Assembly (NCBI GenBank): GCA_949502025.1
Contig: CATBCG010000064.1
Coordinates: 1-7,970 of the forward strand
DNA length: 7,970 bases
Reading direction: 5' to 3'
From: MGBC131033 sp910585655
Lineage (GTDB): Bacteria; Bacillota; Clostridia; Lachnospirales; Lachnospiraceae
The translations under genes and the position numbers were made by a program. The notes under the pieces were generated by a model. That model searched no databases and was not told the DNA's origin. It saw only the letters and a list, made by a program, of their open reading frames with translations. Within the stretch, counting starts at the first letter, position 1; every line of letters starts with the position of its first letter. Positions 1 to 6,285 of the stretch are shown here, piece after piece.

Positions 1-103
1 ATCCAGTAGTTGCATAAAACAAGGCAGCGAATACCCGGCATATATGCTCAAAAATTCGGCGATATACTACAAAATATGAATTTTTCAAGGTACTATAGGA
101 ATA

Positions 104-132
104 GGGGCAAATTTATTTATGGTTTTGACCCC
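104..132. promoter_or_regulatory. imperfect inverted repeat upstream of the regulator gene
   Basis: GGGGCAAA (104-111) faces TTTTGACCCC (123-132) across an AT-rich centre, giving an imperfect dyad about 85 bases before the regulator start. Many XRE regulators bind dyads near their own promoters, so an autoregulatory operator is possible but only inferred. A TTGACC at 125-130 has no convincing -10 partner at normal spacing. Nothing else in bases 1-200 is clear: short open frames run in from the left edge but none is recognisable as a gene end, and a GCATATATGC palindrome lies at 39-48. Confidence 0.2.
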
Positions 133-200
133 AACATCATAAAATTGGAATTTCTACCTTAAAATATAGACATAGGAAATTTTACTGAAGGTTTGTTTTT

Positions 201-208
201 AGAAAGGA
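201..208 (+). promoter_or_regulatory. ribosome binding site that decides a TTG start
   Basis: AGAAAGGA lies 8 bases before the TTG at 217. It directly abuts, and partly overlaps, the ATG at 208, so that ATG is too close to be served by it. The TTG at 193 would have its nearest purine run (GAAGG, 187-191) only one base away. Position therefore favours TTG 217 as the start of the regulator. Confidence 0.55.
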
Positions 209-216
209 TGTTCAGA

Positions 217-561
217 TTGGAAAAAGATTTAAACCAGATTCTTTTACGTATCGAAGCATTATGTACCCAATATGGCTGGAATCATTACCGTCTGGCCAAG
301 GCTTCCGGGCTTCCGCTTGCCTCTTTAAATAGTATGTTCAGCCGAAACACCTTTCCTACTATTCCGACATTGGAAAAAATTTGCACCGGCTTCCAGCTTT
401 CCCTTCAGGATTTTTTTGACTACGATACCACCATACAACCACCCAAATTGAATTCTGAACTGATTTCCTTAATAGAACGTTATAAAGAGCTGACACGGGC
501 AGATAAAAAGCGCTTGCTCTCATATTTAGATGGATTGCAAAAAAAAGAAACCCCTTCCTAA
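217..561 (+). CDS. XRE-family (Cro/C1-type HTH) transcriptional regulator
   Basis: This is a small DNA-binding protein of 114 residues when started at TTG 217. Residues about 8-70 form a Cro/C1-type helix-turn-helix: an opening helix (QILLRIEALCTQYG), then YRLAKASGLPLASLNSMF as helices 2-3, then TIPTLEKICTGFQLSLQDFF, the usual ending of this fold. The tail (about 78-110) is charged and helical (LISLIERYKELTRADKKRLL), probably for dimerisation; no ligand or enzymatic domain is visible. The gene stands alone, closed by a hairpin at 585-628, and the ABC operon starts 375 bases downstream in the same direction, so control of that operon is plausible but unproven. Upstream in-frame starts at 193 (TTG) and 208 (ATG) exist but are poorly placed relative to the SD. 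Family assignment is firm; target genes are unknown. Confidence 0.88.
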   Translation: MEKDLNQILLRIEALCTQYGWNHYRLAKASGLPLASLNSMFSRNTFPTIPTLEKICTGFQLSLQDFFDYDTTIQPPKLNSELISLIERYKELTRADKKRLLSYLDGLQKKETPS

Positions 562-584
562 CATACAAAACAGGCAAACATGAC

Positions 585-628
585 AGAAACCTCCACAGGT
601 GATGTAACGCACCCGCAGAGGTTTCTTT
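585..628 (+). terminator. probable intrinsic terminator of the regulator gene
   Basis: AGAAACCTC (585-593) pairs perfectly with GAGGTTTCT (618-626), and GGTG (598-601) with CACC further in, followed by a short T-rich run (TTTCTTT, 622-628). It begins 24 bases after the regulator stop. The T-tract is short and interrupted, so termination may be partial and some read-through into the spacer is possible. Confidence 0.6.
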
Positions 629-640
629 AAAAAAGGGGAG

Positions 641-657
641 GATAAGTTTTACTTATC
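641..657 (+). other. short perfect stem-loop
   Basis: GATAAGT (641-647) and ACTTATC (651-657) form a perfect 7-bp stem around a 3-base TTT loop, preceded by AAAAGGGGAG. It lies between the regulator's terminator and a larger hairpin 8 bases downstream. It could be a DNA operator or part of an RNA leader; the sequence does not decide which. Confidence 0.4.
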
Positions 658-664
658 TTTGGTG

Positions 665-703
665 ACTCTTCTCAGTTTGAAGGGGGATTCAAACTGAAAG
701 AGT
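665..703 (+). other. strong 16-bp stem-loop with a G-rich loop
   Basis: ACTCTT (665-670) pairs with AAGAGT (698-703), and TCAGTTTGAA (672-681) pairs with TTCAAACTGA (688-697). Only C671 is unpaired and the loop is GGGGGA. There is no T-tract after it, so it is not an intrinsic terminator. The loop plus the next two stem bases (GGGGGATT, 682-689) is the exact complement of AATCCCCC at 781-788, inside the downstream promoter. It may be an operator (perfect 10-6-10 dyad) or an RNA structure on read-through transcripts; the role is unknown. Confidence 0.5.
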
Positions 704-776
704 ACATTGATAGTATGGCACAGACAAAAGAAAATATACCTAACCGGGCAAACATTTTTTATTTTGGCTAAAAAAC

Positions 777-805
777 TTGCAATCCCCCTCTATTTATGCT
801 ATAGT
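777..805 (+). promoter_or_regulatory. extended -10 promoter for the ABC operon
   Basis: TTGCAA (-35, 777-782), a 17-base spacer, then TATAGT (-10, 800-805) preceded by TG plus one base (797-799), an extended -10. This is the best sigma-A-type promoter in the window. Transcription should begin near 812, leaving a leader of about 125 bases before the ATG at 937. Confidence 0.75.
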
Positions 806-811
806 GAACCT

Positions 812-936
812 CAGTGTCACTAACATATGTTCGGCTAAAATCCCCGGTGCTTTCCGCTCTGGGGGTTTTTCAACCGTAAAACCAAATACTCCTGTCGCAA
901 CGGCAGACGGGAAGAAACGGAGGGATTTTTTACTGT
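812..936 (+). promoter_or_regulatory. structured 5' leader of the ABC operon, candidate attenuator
   Basis: The leader contains a terminator-like hairpin (837-870), a second small hairpin (CTGTCG 892-897 with CGGCAG 901-906, CAA loop) and the operon SD (ACGGAGGGA, 917-925; about 12 bases before the ATG). CTCC at 889-892 could pair with GGAG of the SD (919-922). GGTT (864-867) can pair with AACC (872-875), which would break the terminator-like stem. A four-codon ATG-TTC-GGC-TAA frame (827-838) ends where the terminator stem begins but has no obvious SD. In B. subtilis the related bmrCD genes are controlled by attenuation through a translated leader (bmrB); by analogy a similar switch is inferred here. 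No known riboswitch class is recognised. Confidence 0.4.
837..870 (+). terminator. terminator-like hairpin inside the ABC operon leader
   Basis: AAAATCCCC (837-845) pairs with GGGGGTTTT (861-869), nine pairs including one U-G wobble, with a 15-base loop and a run of five T at 866-870. It lies between the promoter at 777-805 and the first ABC gene, so it would stop transcription before the coding region unless opened. The T-run also takes part in the stem, which makes its efficiency hard to judge by eye. Confidence 0.5.
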
Positions 937-2697
937 ATGGAAAGCAAACGAAAAAAACAGGGTATTTTCCTATATTATATTTTACAATATAAATGGAAAT
1001 ACCTGTTTGGTCTTATCACGTTGTTTATTGTGGATATGGCAAATCTCTATATCCCGCAGTACACCGGGGAAATCACGGACGGGCTTCAGAATCATACTAT
1101 GACGATGGACGATATTTGGATTCTGATTTTAAAAATTTTCCTGGTCGGCGCAACCTTAGCGCTGGGACGTTTTTTATGGCGTTATTTTATTTTCGGTTCC
1201 TCCCGCGGAATCGAATACAAACTGAGAAACGATATGTTCGGGCATTTGGAGAAGCTTTCTTCCCGGTATTTTAACGAGCATAAGACTGGTGATCTGATGG
1301 CGCATTTTACCAATGATTTAAATGCGATCCGGATGACGGTCGGACCTGCTATTATCACGGCGTTTGACGCAATCATTATGACGATTATGGTATTGGCAAA
1401 GATGGTGCTGCACATCGACTTACAGCTTACTTTGCTGGCGGTAATTCCGCTTCTGACCATTGCGATCGGCTGCTATTATTTCGGAAAAGAAATTGAAAAA
1501 CGTTATACTGCCAAACAGGAAGCCTTTTCGGCTCTCTCGGATCAGGTACAGGAAAGTCTGACCGGCATCCGTGTAATCAAGGCTTTTGTTCAGGAGCATA
1601 AGGAATTAGCCGCTTTTGCCCGCTCCAACAAACAAAACATGGATAAAAACCTGCACGTTGTCAAGCTGCACGCTATGTTCATTCCTCTCTTAGACGGAAT
1701 TATTGGTATCAGTACCTTGATCACGCTGCTTTACGGCGGCTATCTGGCAATCACCGGCGGTATCAGCTTAGGGCAGTTTATCGCCTTTAATCAGTACCTG
1801 GGAATGCTCGTCTGGCCGATGATTGCCTGTGGAGACTGTATCAATAACTTCTCCCAGGGACGCGCCTCTGCCCGGCGTGTTCAGGCGATTTTCGATGAAA
1901 AGCCGGAGATTTTTGATGAAGCGAATCTGGCTCCTGTCAGCTCCCTGGATGGCAGCATTTCATTCCGGGATTTGACTTTTACTTATCCGGGCAGCCAATA
2001 TCCGGCTTTAAACCACATTTCCATCGAAGTTGCCTCTGGAGAAACTCTGGCAATTTTAGGGCGAACCGGCAGCGGTAAAACCACCTTTGCCAATCTGCTG
2101 CTGCGCCTTTACAATACCGAATCAGGTCAGCTTTCTCTCTCCGGTACGGAAATACGGCGGATTCCGCTTAACGTATTACGGGAAAACATCGCTTATGTAC
2201 CGCAGGATAACTTCCTGTTTTCCTCTACGTTAGAGGAGAACATCGCCTTTGGCGTTAAGGGCTGCCCGTCCGAGGCAGTAATAGAAGCTGCCAAGGCTGC
2301 CTGTATTCATGACAATATCGTCGATTTCCCGGACGGTTATCAGACGATGGTCGGAGAACGCGGCGTTACCCTTTCCGGCGGTCAGAAGCAGCGAAGCTCG
2401 ATTGCCAGGGCGTTAATGAAGGACGCCCCACTGCTGATTTTAGACGATTCTCTCTCTGCGGTAGACACCGACACCGAGGAACAGATTTTATCTAACCTCA
2501 AGGAAAACCGGGCAGGCAAAACGACGATCATCATTGCCCACCGGATTTCCACCATTCAAAACGCTGACCATATTTTAGTGCTAGAAGACGGCAATATGGC
2601 AGAATACGGCACACATGAAGAACTGATGGCTCGTCGTGGAATCTATCATGACATGTACGAAAAGCAACAGTTGGAAAAACAACTGGACGTAATATAG
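937..2697 (+). CDS. yheI: YheI/BmrC-type heterodimeric multidrug ABC exporter subunit (degenerate ATP site)
   Basis: Half-size ABC exporter of 586 residues; B. subtilis YheI/BmrC is about the same length. An N-terminal six-helix type-IV exporter domain (about 20-310) is followed by the nucleotide-binding domain: Walker A GRTGSGKT at 375-382, Q-loop Q423, signature LSGGQ at 479-483, Walker B LLILDD at 499-504, D-loop SAVD at 507-510 and H-loop H535. Residue 504, normally the catalytic glutamate, is Asp, which marks the non-catalytic site of a heterodimer; the signature is canonical and would serve the partner's catalytic site. The partner gene starts 12 bases after the stop. The ATG at 937 has ACGGAGGGA upstream at a slightly long spacing. 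Expected role: ATP-driven export of drugs or other amphiphilic compounds at the cytoplasmic membrane. The substrate cannot be read from sequence; the symbol is a family-level assignment. Confidence 0.93.
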   Translation: MESKRKKQGIFLYYILQYKWKYLFGLITLFIVDMANLYIPQYTGEITDGLQNHTMTMDDIWILILKIFLVGATLALGRFLWRYFIFGSSRGIEYKLRNDMFGHLEKLSSRYFNEHKTGDLMAHFTNDLNAIRMTVGPAIITAFDAIIMTIMVLAKMVLHIDLQLTLLAVIPLLTIAIGCYYFGKEIEKRYTAKQEAFSALSDQVQESLTGIRVIKAFVQEHKELAAFARSNKQNMDKNLHVVKLHAMFIPLLDGIIGISTLITLLYGGYLAITGGISLGQFIAFNQYLGMLVWPMIACGDCINNFSQGRASARRVQAIFDEKPEIFDEANLAPVSSLDGSISFRDLTFTYPGSQYPALNHISIEVASGETLAILGRTGSGKTTFANLLLRLYNTESGQLSLSGTEIRRIPLNVLRENIAYVPQDNFLFSSTLEENIAFGVKGCPSEAVIEAAKAACIHDNIVDFPDGYQTMVGERGVTLSGGQKQRSSIARALMKDAPLLILDDSLSAVDTDTEEQILSNLKENRAGKTTIIIAHRISTIQNADHILVLEDGNMAEYGTHEELMARRGIYHDMYEKQQLEKQLDVI

Positions 2698-2704
2698 GAG
2701 GTGA
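2696..2704 (+). promoter_or_regulatory. strong SD overlapping a stop codon; fixes the second ABC start
   Basis: AGGAGGTGA is a full match to the anti-SD sequence. It shares two bases (2696-2697) with the TAG stop of the upstream gene. The core AGGAGG is 8 bases from the ATG at 2710, which favours that start over the GTG at 2701 that lies inside the SD. The overlap suggests translational coupling and near-equal synthesis of the two subunits. Confidence 0.85.
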
Positions 2705-2709
2705 GCGCC

Positions 2710-4833
2710 ATGTCAGTCAATCAGATTACCGAAGACCGCGTGGAATCTCAGTTTAGCGGCAGCGCCCTACGGCGTCTTTTAACCTATGTCAAACCTTTTT
2801 GGCACTATATGGCTGTCTCTCTTTTGCTGGTGCTGCTTTTAACCGGATTGGAGCTATACCGTCCGATTCTGGTCGGCGACGCTATCGACGACTACATAAG
2901 CGGCTATCAGTACCCGTATCTGGAGCTTCCGGAAGAAGATTCCCTAAAGAAACTTTCTGCCAAAGAGTCCGAAACTCTTAGGGATGCCTATCAGCAAGCT
3001 TTGCGGCAGACGGTAGAAACAGGAAGCGAAGAATTGCCGCCCTCCCTTTCCTCCGAACGCTATAGCCAGATGGTGCTTTATGGCAATCACTATTATCTGT
3101 TCCGACATTTAGACATTGCTGCACAGCAACTGTTACAAACCTGGGACGAATCTACTTTTACTATAGAAGAAAAAGACGGAACTCTTATCATTACCCCGGC
3201 AGGTTCTTCTATGTTAGAAGGTACTTTATTAAGCCGGACAGAGCTACGGCAGCTCCGTTCTTCTGATTGGGCAGGAATCTGGCGTACTGCCATTTTGTAT
3301 GTTATCATTTTGATATTTAACATTGTATTCAATATCATTCAGACCTGGTTGCTGCAGTTGACCGGGCAAAAGGTCATTTACAACATCAGAGAGGAATTGT
3401 TTACTCACATCGAACGCCTTTCTCTTCGTTATTTTGACTTAAATCCAGTCGGGCGGCTGGTGACAAGAGTTACCAATGACGTAGAAGCCTTAAACGAAAT
3501 GTACTCCGGTATCCTTGTTCGGCTTTTTCGGAATATCATCAAAATCATCGGTCTGGCTGTCGTCATGCTGACGATGAACGTTCGTCTGGCGCTTTTTTCC
3601 TTTGTTCTGCTTCCGGTCGTCGCCGTACTGACGGTAGTGTTCCGTAAAATTTCACGCGCTACCTACCGGGTGGCAAGAACCAGGCTGACCAATCTCAACA
3701 CCTTCCTCTCCGAAAATATCTCCGGTATGAAGGTGATTCAGATTTTTGCCAGAGAAAAAGAAAAATACCAGGAATTTGACGGCAAGAACCACAAACTTTT
3801 TAAAGCTTTTTATAAAGAAATGATGGTATTTGCGGTTTTCCGTCCTTTGATCTATCTGCTTTCCATTGTCGCGCTGGTGATCGTCATCGCCACCGGAAGC
3901 TGGCAGGTACTCCAGGGCATTATTTCCATCGGTACGCTCTATATCTTCCTGCAATATATCAATTCCTTTTTCGAGCCGATTCAGGAATTAGCCGAGCAAT
4001 TCAGCACCCTGCAGTCCTCTATCGCCTCGGCAGAAAAGATTTTTACCATCCTGGATGAAGAGCCGATGATTCAGGAATGTGAACACCCGATTCGTCCGTC
4101 TGCTATCCAGGGACGAATCGAATTCAAGCACGTCTGGTTTGCCTATGACAACAAAGAATACGTCCTCCGCGATGTTTCCTTTGTCATTGAACCAGGTCAG
4201 AAAGTAGCCTTCGTAGGGGCAACCGGCGCCGGAAAGTCTTCTATTCTCAACCTGATTGGACGCTACTACGATATTCAAAAAGGACAGATTTTGATTGATG
4301 GTATCGATATCAAACAATACAGTTTAGAATCGCTACGGGCGGCTATCGGTCAGGTACAGCAGGACGTCTTCCTTTTTACCGGAGATATTAAAAGCAACAT
4401 CCGCCTGAAACATGACCATATTACAGATGAACAGGTACAGGCGGCAGCTGAGCATGTCAATGCCGCTCACTTTATCGAAAAATTACCGGGAGGATATAAC
4501 GAACCTGTCACCGAACGCGGTTCTACTCTTTCTGCCGGACAACGCCAGCTTCTTTCCTTTGCCCGTACACTAGCTTATGATCCGGCTATTTTAGTCATGG
4601 ACGAAGCCACTGCCAACATTGATACCGAAACAGAATTGCTGATTGAAGAAGCGTTAAAAACACTGATGAACGGACGTACTACCATTATGGTAGCTCATCG
4701 TCTTTCTACGATTCAGCACGCCGATAATATCATTGTTATGCACAAAGGGAAGATCCGCGAAAGCGGGACGCACCAGGAATTACTGACGCAGGACGGGATT
4801 TATAAAAAGCTATATGAACTGCAGCTAAAGTGA
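2710..4833 (+). CDS. yheH: YheH/BmrD-type heterodimeric multidrug ABC exporter subunit (catalytic ATP site, extra extracellular domain)
   Basis: Half-size ABC exporter of 707 residues from ATG 2710, about 100-120 longer than a standard half-transporter. TM1 lies at about 32-50; TM2 begins only at about 193. The roughly 57-190 insertion between them is hydrophilic and should face outward, matching the extracellular domain characteristic of B. subtilis BmrD/YheH. The remaining TMs run to about 425. Nucleotide-binding domain: Walker A GATGAGKS at 503-510, Q-loop near Q551, signature LSAGQ at 607-611 (Ala for the first Gly), Walker B LVMDE with catalytic E632, H-loop H663. Its intact Glu with the partner's LSGGQ makes the hydrolytic site; its altered signature with the partner's Asp makes the degenerate one. 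It is the last gene of the operon. Multidrug export is inferred from family; physiological substrate unknown. Confidence 0.93.
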   Translation: MSVNQITEDRVESQFSGSALRRLLTYVKPFWHYMAVSLLLVLLLTGLELYRPILVGDAIDDYISGYQYPYLELPEEDSLKKLSAKESETLRDAYQQALRQTVETGSEELPPSLSSERYSQMVLYGNHYYLFRHLDIAAQQLLQTWDESTFTIEEKDGTLIITPAGSSMLEGTLLSRTELRQLRSSDWAGIWRTAILYVIILIFNIVFNIIQTWLLQLTGQKVIYNIREELFTHIERLSLRYFDLNPVGRLVTRVTNDVEALNEMYSGILVRLFRNIIKIIGLAVVMLTMNVRLALFSFVLLPVVAVLTVVFRKISRATYRVARTRLTNLNTFLSENISGMKVIQIFAREKEKYQEFDGKNHKLFKAFYKEMMVFAVFRPLIYLLSIVALVIVIATGSWQVLQGIISIGTLYIFLQYINSFFEPIQELAEQFSTLQSSIASAEKIFTILDEEPMIQECEHPIRPSAIQGRIEFKHVWFAYDNKEYVLRDVSFVIEPGQKVAFVGATGAGKSSILNLIGRYYDIQKGQILIDGIDIKQYSLESLRAAIGQVQQDVFLFTGDIKSNIRLKHDHITDEQVQAAAEHVNAAHFIEKLPGGYNEPVTERGSTLSAGQRQLLSFARTLAYDPAILVMDEATANIDTETELLIEEALKTLMNGRTTIMVAHRLSTIQHADNIIVMHKGKIRESGTHQELLTQDGIYKKLYELQLK

Positions 4834-4847
4834 AATAAAATAAAGAA

Positions 4848-4890
4848 GAAAAGTAACTGCTCTGCTTTTTTCGGCAGGTAGTTACTTTTC
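4848..4890. terminator. bidirectional terminator between convergent genes
   Basis: GAAAAGTAAC (4848-4857) pairs perfectly with GTTACTTTTC (4881-4890); CTGC and GCAG extend the stem inward past a small bulge. T-rich sequence follows on both strands (TTTTCTATTAT on +, TTTTCTTCTTTATTTTATTT on -). It begins 14 bases after the ABC operon stop and lies 12 bases beyond the stop of the convergent gene, so it probably serves both. Confidence 0.85.
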
Positions 4891-4902
4891 TATTATCTCC
4901 TA

Positions 4903-5499
4903 TTATTTATATTTCTTATAGAAAAGAATCACAACTTCCCCATTATCTTCCCTCCCAGACACGTATAATTCCATCTGTGTATCAAACATATCTTTGATAC
5001 GATAGCGTTTCTCGTCGGGTCTTTCCTCTTTTAACTGATCCAAGTCCAACAGAGGTTCTACCAGACGATCCATGTATACCAAAGCTTCTGCATAAGAAGA
5101 AAAATATAATTCGCATCGACCGTAGTGAAATTTCTTTTCACAAAAGCTATAGGAAATATAGCCATTCTGGTATCCGGGTGCTTCTAAACGCATCCTATGT
5201 TCTACTAATTGATACGATTGCCCCTTATTCTCTGATTCTCTTATATTAGGAGCAAAATCTTCCGTCTTTTTTAGCCTTTTTTTCATTTCCTTATATGATG
5301 TTCCAATCACAAAACCATTAAAGGCATATTTGCCATCACCAAGCAAGCTTACTTCCTTTTCAGACAATGGCATAATATCTGAATTCCTTTGTTGTATCAT
5401 AAAAATAACAATACAGGAACAACATGCCACTACAGCGACACCGATGATAACAAATAAAATTTGATTCTTATGCTTAGATATCACTTCTATTTTTTTCAT
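4903..5499 (-). CDS. membrane-anchored extracytoplasmic protein of unknown function
   Basis: A 198-residue protein I do not recognise. A short basic N-terminus (MKK, KHK) precedes one hydrophobic segment at about 13-35 (ILFVIIGVAVVACCSCIVIF), followed by a hydrophilic domain of about 160 residues. By the positive-inside rule the C-terminal part should lie outside. The cysteines in the membrane segment do not form a lipobox. C120 and C129 could form a disulfide. The ATG is supported by AGGGGGA (5508-5514 on the - strand), 8 bases upstream. No catalytic motif is visible. The gene converges on the ABC operon, with which it shares a terminator, and lies 150 bases downstream of another small secreted-protein gene on the same strand. 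Codon use and an intact frame favour a real gene; function is open. Confidence 0.75.
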   Translation of the reverse strand: MKKIEVISKHKNQILFVIIGVAVVACCSCIVIFMIQQRNSDIMPLSEKEVSLLGDGKYAFNGFVIGTSYKEMKKRLKKTEDFAPNIRESENKGQSYQLVEHRMRLEAPGYQNGYISYSFCEKKFHYGRCELYFSSYAEALVYMDRLVEPLLDLDQLKEERPDEKRYRIKDMFDTQMELYVSGREDNGEVVILFYKKYK

Positions 5500-5542
5500 T
5501 CACACATTCCCCCTGATTCTGGGATATCGTTTAAGATCTTAT

Positions 5543-5572
5543 TTTTAACAAGCTGTCTTAGCAGAAAGTCAA
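5543..5572 (-). promoter_or_regulatory. candidate promoter for the 198-aa gene
   Basis: On the - strand TTGACT (5572-5567) is followed after 18 bases by TTAAAA (5548-5543); reading one base further, TAAAAA has an upstream TG as an extended -10. Transcription would start near 5536, about 20 bases before the SD. The -35 is good and the -10 mediocre. The gene could instead be read from the upstream secreted-protein gene. Confidence 0.4.
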
Positions 5573-5591
5573 AAACGTTTATTTCGCATTA

Positions 5592-5617
5592 CAGGAGACG
5601 TTTAAAAACGCCTCCTG
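5592..5617 (-). other. RNA hairpin between two small genes
   Basis: CAGGAG-A-CGTTT (5592-5603) and AAACG-C-CTCCTG (5606-5617) form a 12-position dyad. The single non-Watson-Crick position is A/C if transcribed as + but a G-U wobble if transcribed as -, so the structure is continuous only in - strand RNA, the direction of both flanking genes. No T-tract follows, so it may be a weak terminator, an RNA-processing site or a stability element rather than a classic terminator. Confidence 0.5.
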
Positions 5618-5649
5618 CCCACTTTAATACATGTAAATCAGAACTACAC

Positions 5650-5955
5650 TTATAACCCTATCTGATCCTGAATTTCTTTATAATTTCCTTTACTGTCCTT
5701 ATAATTTACGGTAAACCAAATAGCAGCTCCATGCGGCATATTATTGTCTACTCGAATAAGATATCCGCTCGGAAATGGAATTGAAGATGTTTTTTCCTCT
5801 GCAAACCCATACTCTTCGGCAATCTGGCTAATCAGATTAGTCTCCAACTTATCTAAATCATTTTCTCTGTCAGAAGCTCCTACCGGGATACTCGAAAGAA
5901 GCAATCCAATACAAAGAATAAAAATCCCACTCATCCTTCTAAATTTTTTCATCAT
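5650..5955 (-). CDS. small secreted protein of unknown function
   Basis: A protein of about 101 residues from ATG 5955 (or 100 from the adjacent ATG 5952) that I do not recognise. It begins with a clear signal peptide: basic MMKKFRR, hydrophobic core IFILCIGLLLSS, then a probable signal peptidase I cut after VGA (residue 27). The Cys in the core is not in a lipobox context. The mature part, about 74 residues, is acidic at first (DRENDLDKLETN), has no cysteines and ends in a polar stretch (VNYKDSKGNYKEIQDQIGL). The SD is weak (GAAAGAAG). An upstream in-frame ATG at 5985 would add ten residues but lacks an SD and would lengthen the signal's basic region. The neighbour downstream is also an exported orphan, so the two may act together at the cell surface; that is only an inference. 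Confidence 0.65.
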   Translation of the reverse strand: MMKKFRRMSGIFILCIGLLLSSIPVGASDRENDLDKLETNLISQIAEEYGFAEEKTSSIPFPSGYLIRVDNNMPHGAAIWFTVNYKDSKGNYKEIQDQIGL

Positions 5956-6285
5956 GAAAATTCTTCTTTCATTTCCGCTATTCATTCGTCATGTTCACTA
6001 CTCGGTACTTACATAAAAACGGAATCCTTTTGCAAGAAAATCTGAAATCATTCATTTTATCTTTGCTTATTCCCCCTCCCACCAAACTTTGAATCAAAAT
6101 CAGTAAATATTCAACAATAATTGTAGCAATTTTTTCAATTATCTGTTATTATAATACCATAATTGTTTCCAAAAATCAATATATATTTAGTTGTTTTGTA
6201 TATTTTTTTACTAATTAAAATCTATATTTTAGAATAATCACCTATTCCACTCGTCCCAAAATCAAACTATCTTCAAAGGACTTTT
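5956..6285. other. AT-rich intergenic region
   Basis: About 330 bases without a convincing gene. It holds a - strand promoter candidate (6151-6179), a perfect ACAAT-A-ATTGT dyad at 6114-6124 just downstream of that promoter's expected start, and several more AATTG motifs at 6125-6165. A G-rich SD-like run on the - strand (6070-6080) precedes a 25-codon frame (6055-5978), but the spacing is long and the peptide unconvincing. No clear intrinsic terminator follows the AlbA_2 gene that ends at 6286. Confidence 0.5.
6151..6179 (-). promoter_or_regulatory. extended -10 promoter for the small secreted-protein gene
   Basis: On the - strand TTGATT (6179-6174) is followed by a 17-base spacer ending in TGG and then TATTAT (6156-6151), an extended -10. 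Transcription would start near 6144, giving a leader of about 190 bases before the ATG at 5955. Chance matches are more common in such AT-rich DNA. Confidence 0.45.

Noticed and set aside
715..771. 18-codon ATG frame (MAQTKENIPNRANIFYFG) as a possible leader peptide
   Set aside because: It lies upstream of the promoter used for the operon, and the SD-like G-run is 27 bases away inside a hairpin loop.
777..992. 71-codon + strand open frame before the first ABC gene
   Set aside because: Its TTG start is the -35 element of the promoter, it has no SD, and it runs into the ABC gene in another frame.
1182..1460. Antisense open frames inside the ABC genes (also near 3093-3338, 3652-3954 and 3988-4317)
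   Set aside because: They are shadows of strongly conserved ABC coding sequence and have no SD or recognisable product.
5744..6016. + strand open frame opposite the small secreted-protein gene
   Set aside because: The - strand frame has a clean signal peptide and a promoter; this one has no SD and an unconvincing protein.
5978..6055. 25-codon - strand frame after a G-rich SD-like run
   Set aside because: SD spacing is about 15 bases and the peptide has no recognisable character; kept only as a note in the spacer entry.
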